A stretch of 19,510 nucleotides of DNA from Oscillospiraceae bacterium (GTDB lineage Bacteria > Bacillota > Clostridia > Oscillospirales > Oscillospiraceae). Where the stretch lies: positions 1-19,510 of the forward strand of contig SVKT01000015.1 of assembly GCA_015068335.1 (NCBI GenBank), written 5' to 3'. This document shows positions 7,150 through 14,260 of this stretch, piece by piece. The notes under the pieces are model-generated. The model was given only the letters and a program-made list of their open reading frames with translations, had not been told where the DNA came from and did not search any database. The position numbers and the translations under genes are program-made. Position 1 is the first letter of the stretch; every line of letters begins with the position of its first letter.

Positions 7150-9162
7150 TTAAATACCCAGTTCTGTCCAGAGTTTGTTGTAGAGGGCGCGGGTCTCATA
7201 GGGGAGAACCACATACATCTCGCAGCGGTCAAGGGTCTCCTGGGAGGCGGCCATAATCTCGTAGACCTCCGGATCCAGAGGCTCCTCATACAGTTCCTCA
7301 TAGTAGGCGGGATACTGTTCCAGCGCCTCGCGGTTGGGGGAGGCGTACCAGATATAGTCCATATTGGCCAGGTTCGCCTCGGTGGAGGCGATGAAATTGA
7401 TCCACGCCTCGGCCTCCTCTTTGTGGGGGGCGTCTTTCAGAACGCACATCGCGTCCACGAACCAGTTGGAGCCTTCTTCGGGAACGGTGAAAGCCAGATC
7501 CACGCCGTCGGCCTGATTGTCTGCCATAGAGAGGTAGTCGCCGGCGTAATAGGAACCGATGACGGCGTTGCCGCCCTCCATCTTGCCGAAGATCTCGTCC
7601 ATAACGAAGGCCTGATAGACGCCGCGGCGCTTCGCGTTGACCAGAAGTTGCTGGGCTTCCCGGAGTTGGGCTTCGTCCGTGGTGTTGATGCTGTATCCCA
7701 GATAGAGCAGAGCCGTGGCCATAGCATCGCGGGAGTTGCGGAACATCAGGACGTTGCCGGCGTAATCATCGTTGAACATCACGTTCCAACTGGTGATGGG
7801 GTCCTCCACCACGGCCGCGTTGTAGATGATGCCCACCGTGCCCCAGGTGTAGGGAACGGTGTATTTGTTCTCGGGGTCGTAGGGCAGGTTTTTGAACCGC
7901 TCGTCGATGAGGGAGAAGTTGGGAATGTTGCTGTAATCCAGTTCTTCCAGCATATCCTCCTCGATGAGTTGGGAGATCATATAGTCGGAGGGGACCACCA
8001 CATCGTAATCGCCGGCACCGCTTTTCAGCAGGGAGTAGAGCGCCTCGTTGCTTTCGGCGGTCTGGTAATTGACGGTGATGCCGGTTTCCTGCTCGAATTG
8101 TTCGATGAGGGACTCGTCGATATACTCGCCCCAACTGCACACATTCACCACGGGCTTGCCTGCGTTTCGGCCTGCCACCAGAACGGCTGCCGCGATCAGC
8201 GCCGTTGCGGCAAGGCCGCCGGCGATCTTGGGGATAGGGCCGTCAAAGGTGTGCTTTCTGGAATAGCGGGCGGCTTCCGCGGCGGTGGCTGTGGGCAGTT
8301 TGCGCCGGCGCTCTGCCAACTGTTCCTGTCGTGCTTCCCGGATGTTGGTGATGACGAGCAGGAGCAGCACGGTGACGAACAGCAGGGTGGAGATGGCGTT
8401 GATCTCCGGCGTGACCCGCTTCTTGGTCATACCGTAGATGGTCATCGCCAGCGTAGAAGAGGAGGAGCCGGCGGTAAAGTAACTGATGATGAAGTCATCC
8501 ACACTCATCGTGAAGGCCGTCAGCGCGCCGGAAACGATGCCGGGCTTGATCTCGGGAAGGATCACCTTCCAGAAGGCCTGCATCCAGGTGCAGCCCAGAT
8601 CCATAGCCGCGTCCACGAGGTTTTTGTCCATTTGGCGCAGTTTGGGGCTGACAGAGAGGATGACGTAGGGAATGTTGAAGGCGATGTGGGCGATCAGCAG
8701 GGTGCCGAAGCCCAGCGTCAGACGCTCGGGAAGTTGAAACACCGTCTGAATGCTGTTGACCCACACGGCAAACTCGGACCAGAGGCCGAAGAATGCCACG
8801 AAGAACAGACACATAGCCACGCCGGTAACGATGTCGGCGTTCATCATAGGAATGTTGTTGATGGTGTTCAGCGTGTTGCGCTGCCGGCGCCGCAGGCTGT
8901 AAAAGCCGATGGCGGCAAAGGTGCCGGCAAAGGTGGAGATAATGGTGGCGATGACGGAGACCAGCAGGGTGGTGTAGACGCTCCGCATAATCAGCCGGTC
9001 GCTGAACAGTTCCCGATACCAGTGCAGGGAGAATCCGCTCCAAACCACATTGCTCTCTCCTGCGTTGAAGGAGAAGACGATCAGCAGCAGGATCGGCGCG
9101 TACAGGAACAGGAACACCAGTGCGGTAAAGGTGCGGTTAAAGGCGGAATTCTTCTTTTTCAC
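7150..9162 (-). CDS. potCD: PotC-PotD fusion: polyamine ABC transporter permease joined to substrate-binding domain
   Basis: Single 670-residue protein combining the second permease and the solute-binding part of a spermidine/putrescine importer. Residues 1-275 are PotC: six membrane helices and the EAA loop (DAAMDLGCTWMQAFWKVILPE, about 184-204) that docks on PotA. Residues 276-308 form a charged cytoplasmic linker. A further membrane helix at 309-331 carries the chain outside, and from 337 (KPVVNVCSWGEYIDE) it is a PotD-type binding domain, so no separate lipoprotein is needed. Such fusions are known in Clostridia. GTG start at 9162 shares GTGA with the potB stop, indicating translational coupling. 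The terminal stop is six bases before the operon terminator. Specificity for polyamines is inferred from family and operon; other cationic substrates are possible. Confidence 0.92.
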   Translation of the reverse strand: MKKKNSAFNRTFTALVFLFLYAPILLLIVFSFNAGESNVVWSGFSLHWYRELFSDRLIMRSVYTTLLVSVIATIISTFAGTFAAIGFYSLRRRQRNTLNTINNIPMMNADIVTGVAMCLFFVAFFGLWSEFAVWVNSIQTVFQLPERLTLGFGTLLIAHIAFNIPYVILSVSPKLRQMDKNLVDAAMDLGCTWMQAFWKVILPEIKPGIVSGALTAFTMSVDDFIISYFTAGSSSSTLAMTIYGMTKKRVTPEINAISTLLFVTVLLLLVITNIREARQEQLAERRRKLPTATAAEAARYSRKHTFDGPIPKIAGGLAATALIAAAVLVAGRNAGKPVVNVCSWGEYIDESLIEQFEQETGITVNYQTAESNEALYSLLKSGAGDYDVVVPSDYMISQLIEEDMLEELDYSNIPNFSLIDERFKNLPYDPENKYTVPYTWGTVGIIYNAAVVEDPITSWNVMFNDDYAGNVLMFRNSRDAMATALLYLGYSINTTDEAQLREAQQLLVNAKRRGVYQAFVMDEIFGKMEGGNAVIGSYYAGDYLSMADNQADGVDLAFTVPEEGSNWFVDAMCVLKDAPHKEEAEAWINFIASTEANLANMDYIWYASPNREALEQYPAYYEELYEEPLDPEVYEIMAASQETLDRCEMYVVLPYETRALYNKLWTELGI

Positions 9163-10013
9163 AGCATCACCGCCTGTTCCTCGCCTTCACCGAAGCGATT
9201 CATAACCACCATACACAGCACCACGACCACCATCATCACAAGGGAGATGGCGGCTCCCAGATGAGGGTTGTAGGCGCCGCCCAGGAACTGCTGCTCGATC
9301 AGGTCGCCCAGCAGAAGTTCGGTGCCGCCGCCCAGCATCTTGGAGATGGCAAAGGTGGAAACGGAAGGGACGAAAACCATCGTAATGCCGGAGAGGATGC
9401 CGGGGAAACTCAGAGGCAGGATGACCCGGCGGAACACATTGAAGGAGTTCGCGCCCAGGTCCCGGGCGGCTTCGATGAGGGAGCCGTCCAGTTTTACGAT
9501 GACGGAATAGATGGGCAGGATCATAAAGGGCAGGTAGTTGTAGACCATACCCAGTACCACAGCGCCCTGGGTATTCAGCATAGGGAAGAATTCCAGAGAG
9601 GTGCCGAAGATGCGGTTGTACAGGTCGATCACGCCGATGCTCTGGAACAGACGGTTCAGCAGACCGTTGTTTTCCAGGATGGACATCCAGGAGTAGGTTC
9701 GCAGCAGGAAGTTGATCCACATAGGGAGCATAATGAGGACCATCGCCACCCGCTGAAAGCGTTTACCCTCCTTGCTCATCATATAGGAAACGGGGTAGCC
9801 GATGGCAAGACAGATCACCGTGGCGATGAAGGCCAGTTTGAAGGAGCGGCCAAAGACCACGGCGTAGGTGCCCATACTGCCGAAGTGGGAGAGGGTAAAG
9901 CCGCCCTCCGCAGCGGTAAAGGCATAGATGACAACCATAACGATGGGAGCGACCACAAACAGCGCCATCCAGACAATGTAGGGGACGGCCAGACGGGAGA
10001 GTTTATTCTTCAT
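9159..10013 (-). CDS. potB: PotB-type polyamine ABC transporter permease
   Basis: Inner-membrane permease subunit of the spermidine/putrescine importer, pairing with the PotC part of the next protein. 284 residues with about six hydrophobic helices. The EAA coupling motif is IEAARDLGANSFNVFRRVILP, at about 180-200. I chose ATG 10013 (MKNKLSRLAVPYIVW, which enters helix 1 directly) over 10091, because the upstream part would duplicate the acidic tail of potA in another frame. The start overlaps the end of potA by 11 bases, and GAG/GGAGG-like codons of the potA tail provide the ribosome binding site. It ends in a GTGA overlap with potCD. Confidence 0.94.
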   Translation of the reverse strand: MKNKLSRLAVPYIVWMALFVVAPIVMVVIYAFTAAEGGFTLSHFGSMGTYAVVFGRSFKLAFIATVICLAIGYPVSYMMSKEGKRFQRVAMVLIMLPMWINFLLRTYSWMSILENNGLLNRLFQSIGVIDLYNRIFGTSLEFFPMLNTQGAVVLGMVYNYLPFMILPIYSVIVKLDGSLIEAARDLGANSFNVFRRVILPLSFPGILSGITMVFVPSVSTFAISKMLGGGTELLLGDLIEQQFLGGAYNPHLGAAISLVMMVVVVLCMVVMNRFGEGEEQAVML

Positions 10014-11187
10014 CCTCGCTCTCCTCCTCATCGTCCAGCAGGCTGGCGTCGTCCAGTTCGTCATATTCCTCGGAGAAGGAGGAATAGTCACCGAACATAC
10101 CGGAGTACTTGCTCTTCTTCATAATGTGGATGCCGTCGGGATCGATCTTGATACCGATGCGCGCGCCTTCGGGGGAGTAGTCCGTGGTCTGGATGAGCCA
10201 CTTGAAGCCCTTGAAGTCCACGATGATGTCGTACTGCATTCCCTTGAAGGTGACAGAGGTAACGGTGCCGGTGATCTGACCCTGTTCCACGGGGACGATG
10301 TCAATGTCCTCGGGGCGGATGACCACGTCCACAGGCTCGTTGGGGGCAAAGCCGCCGTCCAGACAGGGGAACTTCTTGCCGTACATCTTTACCAGGTTGT
10401 CTTCCACCATAACGCCGTCGATGATGTTGGACTCGCCGATAAAGTCTGCCACAAAGGCGTTTTTGGGCTCGTTGTAAATATCTTCGGGCGTTCCGATCTG
10501 CTGGATGGAGCCCTTGTCCATCACCACGATGGTGTCGGACATCGTGAGGGCTTCCTCCTGGTCGTGGGTCACATAGATGAATGTGATGCCGACCTGCTGC
10601 TGGATACGCTTCAATTCGATCTGCATATCCTTGCGCAGTTTCAGATCCAGCGCGGCAAGAGGCTCGTCCAGAAGCAGGACCTTAGGCTTGTTCACCAGCG
10701 CGCGGGCGATGGCTACGCGCTGCTGCTGACCGCCGGAGAGGGCGTCGGGCTTGCGGCGCTCAAAACCTTTGAGGCTGACAACTTCCAGCATCTCCATAAC
10801 ACGCTGGTCGATCTCCTCCTCGGGAAGTTTCACCATCCGCTTGCCGGTGGGGTCCTTGGGATCGGGCCGCCGCTGCATCCGCAGACCGAAAGCGATGTTT
10901 TCGTATACGTCCAGATGCGGGAAGAGGGCGTATTTCTGAAACACCGTGTTGATCTGCCGCTGATGAGGCGGAACGTCATTGATCCTCGCACCGTCAAACA
11001 GGACATCACCGGCTGTCGGCGTCATAAAGCCGCCGATGATGCGCAGCGTGGTGGTTTTGCCGCACCCGCTGGGGCCAAGCAGTGTGAGGAATTCTTTGTC
11101 ATTGAAATAAAGGTTAATGTGATCGAGAACCAGCTCGTCGTCGAAAGCCATACAGACATCCCGCAGGCGAATCAACTCTTTGGACAT
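10003..11187 (-). CDS. potA: PotA, polyamine ABC transporter ATPase
   Basis: ATP-hydrolysing subunit that powers polyamine uptake. 394 residues. Walker A GPSGCGKTT (38-46), Q-loop FQKYALFP (about 83), signature LSGGQQQR (150-157), Walker B VLLLDEP (170-176) and switch His in VTHDQEEA (H208) are all intact. A TOBE-type regulatory domain follows (about 240-365; VVIRPEDIDIVP). Two departures from the E. coli form: a basic insert at about 107-125 between Q-loop and signature, and a very acidic C-terminal tail (about 367-394, ending DDEEESEDEE). ATG 11187 follows GGGGGAGGA. First gene of potA-potB-potCD, preceded by a promoter and a structured leader. Confidence 0.95.
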   Translation of the reverse strand: MSKELIRLRDVCMAFDDELVLDHINLYFNDKEFLTLLGPSGCGKTTTLRIIGGFMTPTAGDVLFDGARINDVPPHQRQINTVFQKYALFPHLDVYENIAFGLRMQRRPDPKDPTGKRMVKLPEEEIDQRVMEMLEVVSLKGFERRKPDALSGGQQQRVAIARALVNKPKVLLLDEPLAALDLKLRKDMQIELKRIQQQVGITFIYVTHDQEEALTMSDTIVVMDKGSIQQIGTPEDIYNEPKNAFVADFIGESNIIDGVMVEDNLVKMYGKKFPCLDGGFAPNEPVDVVIRPEDIDIVPVEQGQITGTVTSVTFKGMQYDIIVDFKGFKWLIQTTDYSPEGARIGIKIDPDGIHIMKKSKYSGMFGDYSSFSEEYDELDDASLLDDEEESEDEE

Positions 11188-11237
11188 GTATCCTCCCCCA
11201 TTTCTCTATATAATAAGTGCCACCTTTCTGTATAGAT

Positions 11238-11319
11238 AGAAAAGACCCTCGGATGGCAAAAAACAACACGGTGCAGTCAAAAACGGCTCCGTCGTATTGT
11301 GCTTTGCCATCCGAGGGTC
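11238..11319 (-). promoter_or_regulatory. Long hairpin in the potA leader, candidate attenuator or regulatory RNA
   Basis: Perfect 17-bp inverted repeat: 11303-11319 pairs with 11244-11260 (GACCCTCGGATGGCAAA on the plus strand and its complement), separated by 42 bases. On the minus strand the second arm is followed by TTTTC, as in an intrinsic terminator. Inside the loop, ACAA/UUGU and ACGG/CCGU segments can pair to extend the structure. It lies downstream of the promoter at 11347-11375 and upstream of potA, so it would be in the potA leader RNA. It could also end read-through from the pseudouridine synthase gene upstream. I do not recognise a known riboswitch class in it. Confidence 0.6.
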
Positions 11320-11346
11320 CAATTCTCGTTGAAATTCGGCAATTTG

Positions 11347-11375
11347 AATATACCGAATCCGTAGGGAAAAGTCAA
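11347..11375 (-). promoter_or_regulatory. potA promoter, sigma-A type
   Basis: Reading the minus strand, TTGACT (11375-11370), a 17-base spacer, then TATATT (11352-11347). The predicted start is near 11340, giving a leader of about 150 bases before potA ATG 11187. It lies 25 bases after the stop of the upstream pseudouridine synthase gene. Confidence 0.7.
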
Positions 11376-11400
11376 GGGAATTGCCTATATTTGCTGAATA

Positions 11401-12363
11401 TTACAGGTTTGAAAAATATTTGCTGCGGAAGGGGACGTCCTCCACGGTGAAAGTTCTGCCCCGCAGGTAGTTGAGCAGTCCCGCATCGGTGGGGAAGTCG
11501 AAGTGCAGTTTGTAGGAATAGAGGGCCTGGCGGGTCTCCTGATAGCGGCGGTTCACATCGCCGCGGCCGTACTTTCCGTCGCCCAGCAGGGGACAGCCGA
11601 TCTCCGCCATAGAAACGCGGATCTGGTGCGTGCGGCCCGTCAGCAGACGGCACTCCACCAGCGCCAGTTCGCCCCGCTTTTCCAGCGTTTTATAGAGTGT
11701 GGCGGCGGATTTTGCGCCGGGGATGGGCTTGTGGTGGAAGTAGACCTGCTTTTTCACCTCATCCTTGAACAGGAAGCCCTCGATTTTGCCCTCGGGCTTT
11801 GGAGGGTGACCCACCGTGATGCAGAGATAACTTTTTTCCAATTCGTGGTCACGGATCTTTTCGTTGATGATCCGCAGAGTCTCCGCGTTCTTGGCGGCGA
11901 TGACGATGCCGCCGGTGTTGCGGTCGATCCGGTTGCACAGGGCAGGGGTGAAAGCGTTTTCCCACTTGGGGTTCCATTCCTTTTTCTGGTAGAGGTAGGC
12001 CTGGATGTGGTTGATGAGCGTGTTGACCTTCTCGGTTTCGTCTGCGTGGACCACCAGTCCCGGGCGCTTGTCCACCAGCAGCAGGTTTTCGTCCTCGTAG
12101 ACGATGTGCAACTGGGGATTGAACAGCGTGAGAAAGAGATTTTCCTCATTGGGCTTGTCAAAGAACTCGTCGTTGATATATAATTGTAAAATGTCGCCGC
12201 AGTTCAGCCGTGCATCCCGTTTGGAGCCCTTGCCGTTGACCTTGATCCGTTTCAGACGGATGTATTTTTGCAGCAGGGCGGGGGGCAGCAGAGGCAGATT
12301 TTTGGCGACGAAACGATCCAGACGCTGTCCGGCATCGTTTTTTCCAATGGTGAATTCCCGCAT
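11401..12363 (-). CDS. RluD/RluC-type pseudouridine synthase with S4 domain
   Basis: Converts uridine to pseudouridine in RNA, most likely rRNA. 320 residues. N-terminal S4 RNA-binding domain (about 1-65; RLDRFVAKNLPLLPPALLQKYIRLKRIKVNG). Catalytic domain with CNRIDRNTGG (143-152), where D147 is the nucleophile position, then LLTGRTHQIRV (240-250) and GDGKYG (261-266). The motif reads NRIDRNTGG instead of the usual HRLDxxTSG; the catalytic Asp and the following Arg are kept. ATG 12363 has GGAGGA seven bases upstream; a start at 12402 has no such site and lies within the promoter. Which RNA position it modifies cannot be read from the sequence, so I give no symbol. Confidence 0.9.
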   Translation of the reverse strand: MREFTIGKNDAGQRLDRFVAKNLPLLPPALLQKYIRLKRIKVNGKGSKRDARLNCGDILQLYINDEFFDKPNEENLFLTLFNPQLHIVYEDENLLLVDKRPGLVVHADETEKVNTLINHIQAYLYQKKEWNPKWENAFTPALCNRIDRNTGGIVIAAKNAETLRIINEKIRDHELEKSYLCITVGHPPKPEGKIEGFLFKDEVKKQVYFHHKPIPGAKSAATLYKTLEKRGELALVECRLLTGRTHQIRVSMAEIGCPLLGDGKYGRGDVNRRYQETRQALYSYKLHFDFPTDAGLLNYLRGRTFTVEDVPFRSKYFSNL

Positions 12364-12397
12364 AAGATTCCTCCTGTGGCGGATTCCGCATACCTGT

Positions 12398-12426
12398 ATC
12401 ATACTCGCTTGCCCCGAACTTGTAAA
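12398..12426 (-). promoter_or_regulatory. Promoter of the pseudouridine synthase gene
   Basis: On the minus strand TTTACA (12426-12421), 17-base spacer, TATGAT (12403-12398). It lies 35 bases upstream of the ATG at 12363, in the 101-base divergent gap shared with the unknown membrane gene. Confidence 0.65.
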
Positions 12427-12464
12427 GACGGGACAGGACTTTTCCCAAAAGGAGTGCGCAGCAT

Positions 12465-12767
12465 ATGAAAAACGATAAAAAGCAGACCGGGCGGGTAAAT
12501 TATATCTGGGTCCTGGCTGGCGGCTACCTGATCTACCTCGCCGTCCAGATCTTCAAAACCGTATTTGCCGGAGAATCCGATGCGCCGGTATTTGGCATCG
12601 CAGGCGGCGGCGTTTTTGTGGTGTTGGGCGTGCTTTTGCTTCTGCGGGAGTGGAAGGCCTACCGCTTTGCGCTGGCGCATAAGGATGACCCCTCCACTTG
12701 GAGCGATGAAGCCTATGAAGAGGAAGCCGCAGAACTGCCGGAGAGCGACGGGGAGGAAGAGGTATGA
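12465..12767 (+). CDS. Small membrane protein of unknown function, 100 aa
   Basis: Not recognised as a named family. The sequence shows a short basic N-terminus (KNDKKQTGR), two hydrophobic helices (about 13-32 and 42-60) with a short loop, then WKAYRFALAHKDDPSTWSDEAYEEEA and a Glu-rich tail. This predicts a two-helix membrane protein with an acidic cytoplasmic C-terminus, if positive-inside holds. AAAAGGAG lies about 10 bases before ATG 12465. Its stop shares ATGA with the next gene, so the two are probably made together. It is divergent from the pseudouridine synthase gene. No promoter was clear on this strand. Confidence 0.75.
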   Translation: MKNDKKQTGRVNYIWVLAGGYLIYLAVQIFKTVFAGESDAPVFGIAGGGVFVVLGVLLLLREWKAYRFALAHKDDPSTWSDEAYEEEAAELPESDGEEEV

Positions 12768-13237
12768 CCGAGCGGATGCTTGCAGCGATCCGGTGCGTCG
12801 ACTTCCTGAAACGCTTTGACGGCAGAGAATACGGAAGAGCCTACAAGGAGTATGTGCAGACCTACGGCGCTGTGTATGCCGAGGCTGTAAATGCCGCGGC
12901 CGAAAGCGAGGACGGGCTGAACGGGCTGACGGAGGACCTCCTCAACGGCTTGGAGGCGGTGTGGAAGAAGGAGCGCTTCTGGAACCGCAGCGCTGCCAAA
13001 GCGAACCACAAACAGATGCTGGTATTCTATCTCTCACCGATGCTGCTGGGGCTGGAAGTGCCCGGCTGCGCCGAGTTTGCCGAACTGCTGAGGGACGGCT
13101 GGGCGGCGCGCTGGCCCAGGGATGCCTATCAGGTCGCGGACCAGAAAACCATCAAAAAAGGATTCCACAATGTGATTCTCGGGGTGGATCTGGACCGATT
13201 GCGCCGTCCGGTGGACGATGACGATGAAAATCCTTGA
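12764..13237 (+). CDS. Conserved-looking hypothetical protein, 157 aa
   Basis: I do not recognise this family. It is soluble by appearance: no signal peptide or membrane helix, and mostly helical, with a charged N-terminal half (FLKRFDGREYGRAYKEYVQTYG). A C-terminal block, GWAARWPRDAYQVADQKTIKKGF, is rich in aromatic and basic residues and could be a conserved core. It ends in an acidic run (DDDDEN). The start overlaps the stop of the membrane-protein gene by four bases (ATGA), and GAGGAAGAGG just upstream serves as ribosome binding site, so the two are likely coupled and may act together. No terminator is seen before the next promoter at 13267. Confidence 0.75.
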   Translation: MTERMLAAIRCVDFLKRFDGREYGRAYKEYVQTYGAVYAEAVNAAAESEDGLNGLTEDLLNGLEAVWKKERFWNRSAAKANHKQMLVFYLSPMLLGLEVPGCAEFAELLRDGWAARWPRDAYQVADQKTIKKGFHNVILGVDLDRLRRPVDDDDENP

Positions 13238-13266
13238 AAAACATAGTGAAAATTTGAAAAAATTGT

Positions 13267-13295
13267 TTGACAACGCCGTTTCTTTCTCGTATAAT
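13267..13295 (+). promoter_or_regulatory. Consensus sigma-A promoter for yceD-rpmF
   Basis: TTGACA (13267-13272), exactly 17 bases, TATAAT (13290-13295): a full match to the consensus, as expected for a strongly expressed ribosomal-protein operon. The predicted start is near 13302, giving a leader of about 20 bases. No operator or leader structure is seen. Confidence 0.88.
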
Positions 13296-13322
13296 ACTAA
13301 CCGTGTCATTGCGAGGTAGTTT

Positions 13323-13820
13323 ATGTTTTTTGACGTAAAACCCATTCTTCATACACCCGGAAAGCAGTTGGAGTTTACCTTCACGCTGGATCTGTCCGAT
13401 GTGGACTTTGCGGGTCGTTATCCTGTCAGCCGACCGGTAACGGTGGAAGGGCTCGTGCGAAACTCCGCCGACGTCCTGACGATGACGATGGATCTGCGCA
13501 GTACGCTGGATGCGGTTTGTGACCGCTGCGGAAAAGCGTTCCGGCAGGAAAAGGAGATCCCCTTTACCTGTGTTCTGGCAGAAGAAGTCGAAAACGACGA
13601 CAATGACGAGATCGTCCTGCTGGAAGACGGAAAAGTGGATCTGGGCGATTTGGCCAGAACCATATTCATCCTCGGTATGGACACAAAAACTCTGTGTTCA
13701 GAAGATTGTAAAGGACTTTGCCCCCGGTGCGGCGCCGACCTGAACCTCGGCCCCTGCTCCTGCAAAAAGGAGACAGACCCCCGGCTTGCAGTTCTTGCAA
13801 AACTTTTGGAAAATAAATAA
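13323..13820 (+). CDS. yceD: YceD/DUF177 family protein
   Basis: Conserved protein almost always encoded next to rpmF. It has been linked to 23S rRNA accumulation, but its mechanism is not settled. 165 residues. The start has GAGG six bases upstream. Seen: a beta-rich N-terminal half, CDRCGK (C66, C69) in the middle, an acidic stretch (EEVENDDNDE), and a C-terminal Cys-rich part (CSEDCKGLCPRCG ... CSC; C125, C129, C133, C136, C145, C147). The motif CxxDCKGLCPxCGxDLN is the family hallmark and probably binds zinc. It is the first gene of the operon with rpmF, 53 bases apart. Confidence 0.92.
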   Translation: MFFDVKPILHTPGKQLEFTFTLDLSDVDFAGRYPVSRPVTVEGLVRNSADVLTMTMDLRSTLDAVCDRCGKAFRQEKEIPFTCVLAEEVENDDNDEIVLLEDGKVDLGDLARTIFILGMDTKTLCSEDCKGLCPRCGADLNLGPCSCKKETDPRLAVLAKLLENK

Positions 13821-13873
13821 AGAATACCAGGGACAGATGAAAGTCGTCCTTTGAATGTCAAGGAGGTGTCGAA

Positions 13874-14068
13874 ATGGCAGTACCTAAGGGAAAAGTATCC
13901 AAAGCAAGACGTGACAAGCGCCGCAGCTCCCACTGGAAGCTGGAGGTTCCCGGTCTCGTTGCATGCCCCAAATGCGGTGCGCTGCACCTGCCTCACAGAA
14001 TGTGTAAGGAGTGCGGTACTTACAACGGCCGTGAGGTCAAGGTTGTCAAGTCCGTCGTCGCGAAATAA
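13874..14068 (+). CDS. rpmF: Ribosomal protein bL32, zinc-binding form
   Basis: Large-subunit ribosomal protein of 64 residues. The N-terminus MAVPKGKVSKARRDKRRS is typical. Four cysteines (C31, C34, C44, C47; CPKCG and CKECG) form a zinc ribbon, so this is the zinc-containing (C+) form. An AGGAGGTG ribosome binding site lies six bases before the ATG. It is cotranscribed with yceD and ended by a strong terminator. The plsX-fabH genes that often follow are absent; der follows under separate promoters. Confidence 0.97.
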   Translation: MAVPKGKVSKARRDKRRSSHWKLEVPGLVACPKCGALHLPHRMCKECGTYNGREVKVVKSVVAK

Positions 14069-14085
14069 GGAATTGCGTGCTTGCT

Positions 14086-14119
14086 AAGGAGGGAAGAGGT
14101 TTCTTCCCTCCTTTACTTT
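14086..14119 (+). terminator. Terminator after rpmF
   Basis: 12-bp perfect stem (AAGGAGGGAAGA / TCTTCCCTCCTT) with a GGTT loop, followed by TACTTTTTG. It starts 18 bases after the rpmF stop. Confidence 0.88.
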
Positions 14120-14124
14120 TTGTG

Positions 14125-14175
14125 TTGCTATCGCAGCAGAAAATGGATATAATAATAAAATGTGGTTCTGCTGCG
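14125..14175 (+). promoter_or_regulatory. der promoter with inverted repeat around the -10 box
   Basis: TTGCTA (14125-14130), 17 bases, TATAAT (14148-14153). A perfect 10-bp inverted repeat (CGCAGCAGAA at 14132-14141, TTCTGCTGCG at 14166-14175) brackets the -10 box, with the left arm in the spacer and the right arm just past the predicted start near 14160. Because the left arm is not transcribed from this promoter, the repeat would act as DNA, for example as an operator. An alternative is a stem in longer read-through transcripts. Confidence 0.6.
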
Positions 14176-14218
14176 TAATTTTACAGACCCGTCACAATAT
14201 CGAACGGTACCTGTGATA

Positions 14219-14227
14219 TGCTATAAA
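14219..14227 (+). promoter_or_regulatory. Possible second der promoter, extended -10
   Basis: TGC-TATAAA at 14219-14227 fits an extended -10 element 33 bases before der. The -35 region at the right distance (ATCGAA) is poor. It would yield a leader of about 27 bases. Confidence 0.35.
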
Positions 14228-14260
14228 AATCCTGCAAACAAAGGAAGGAAGTGAGCGCCG

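Noticed and set aside
7105..11235. Long plus-strand open frames opposite potCD, potB and potA
   Set aside because: Compositional shadows (Gly/His/Asp-rich) of well-supported minus-strand transporter genes; no family motifs.
11210..11240. Second potA promoter at TATTAT close to the ribosome binding site
   Set aside because: The region 17 bases upstream has no acceptable -35 and there is no TGN extension. The promoter at 11347-11375 is far better.
11188..11340. Known riboswitch (guanidine, purine, T-box) in the potA leader
   Set aside because: I could not find the conserved core of any of these classes; only the long stem and U run are certain.
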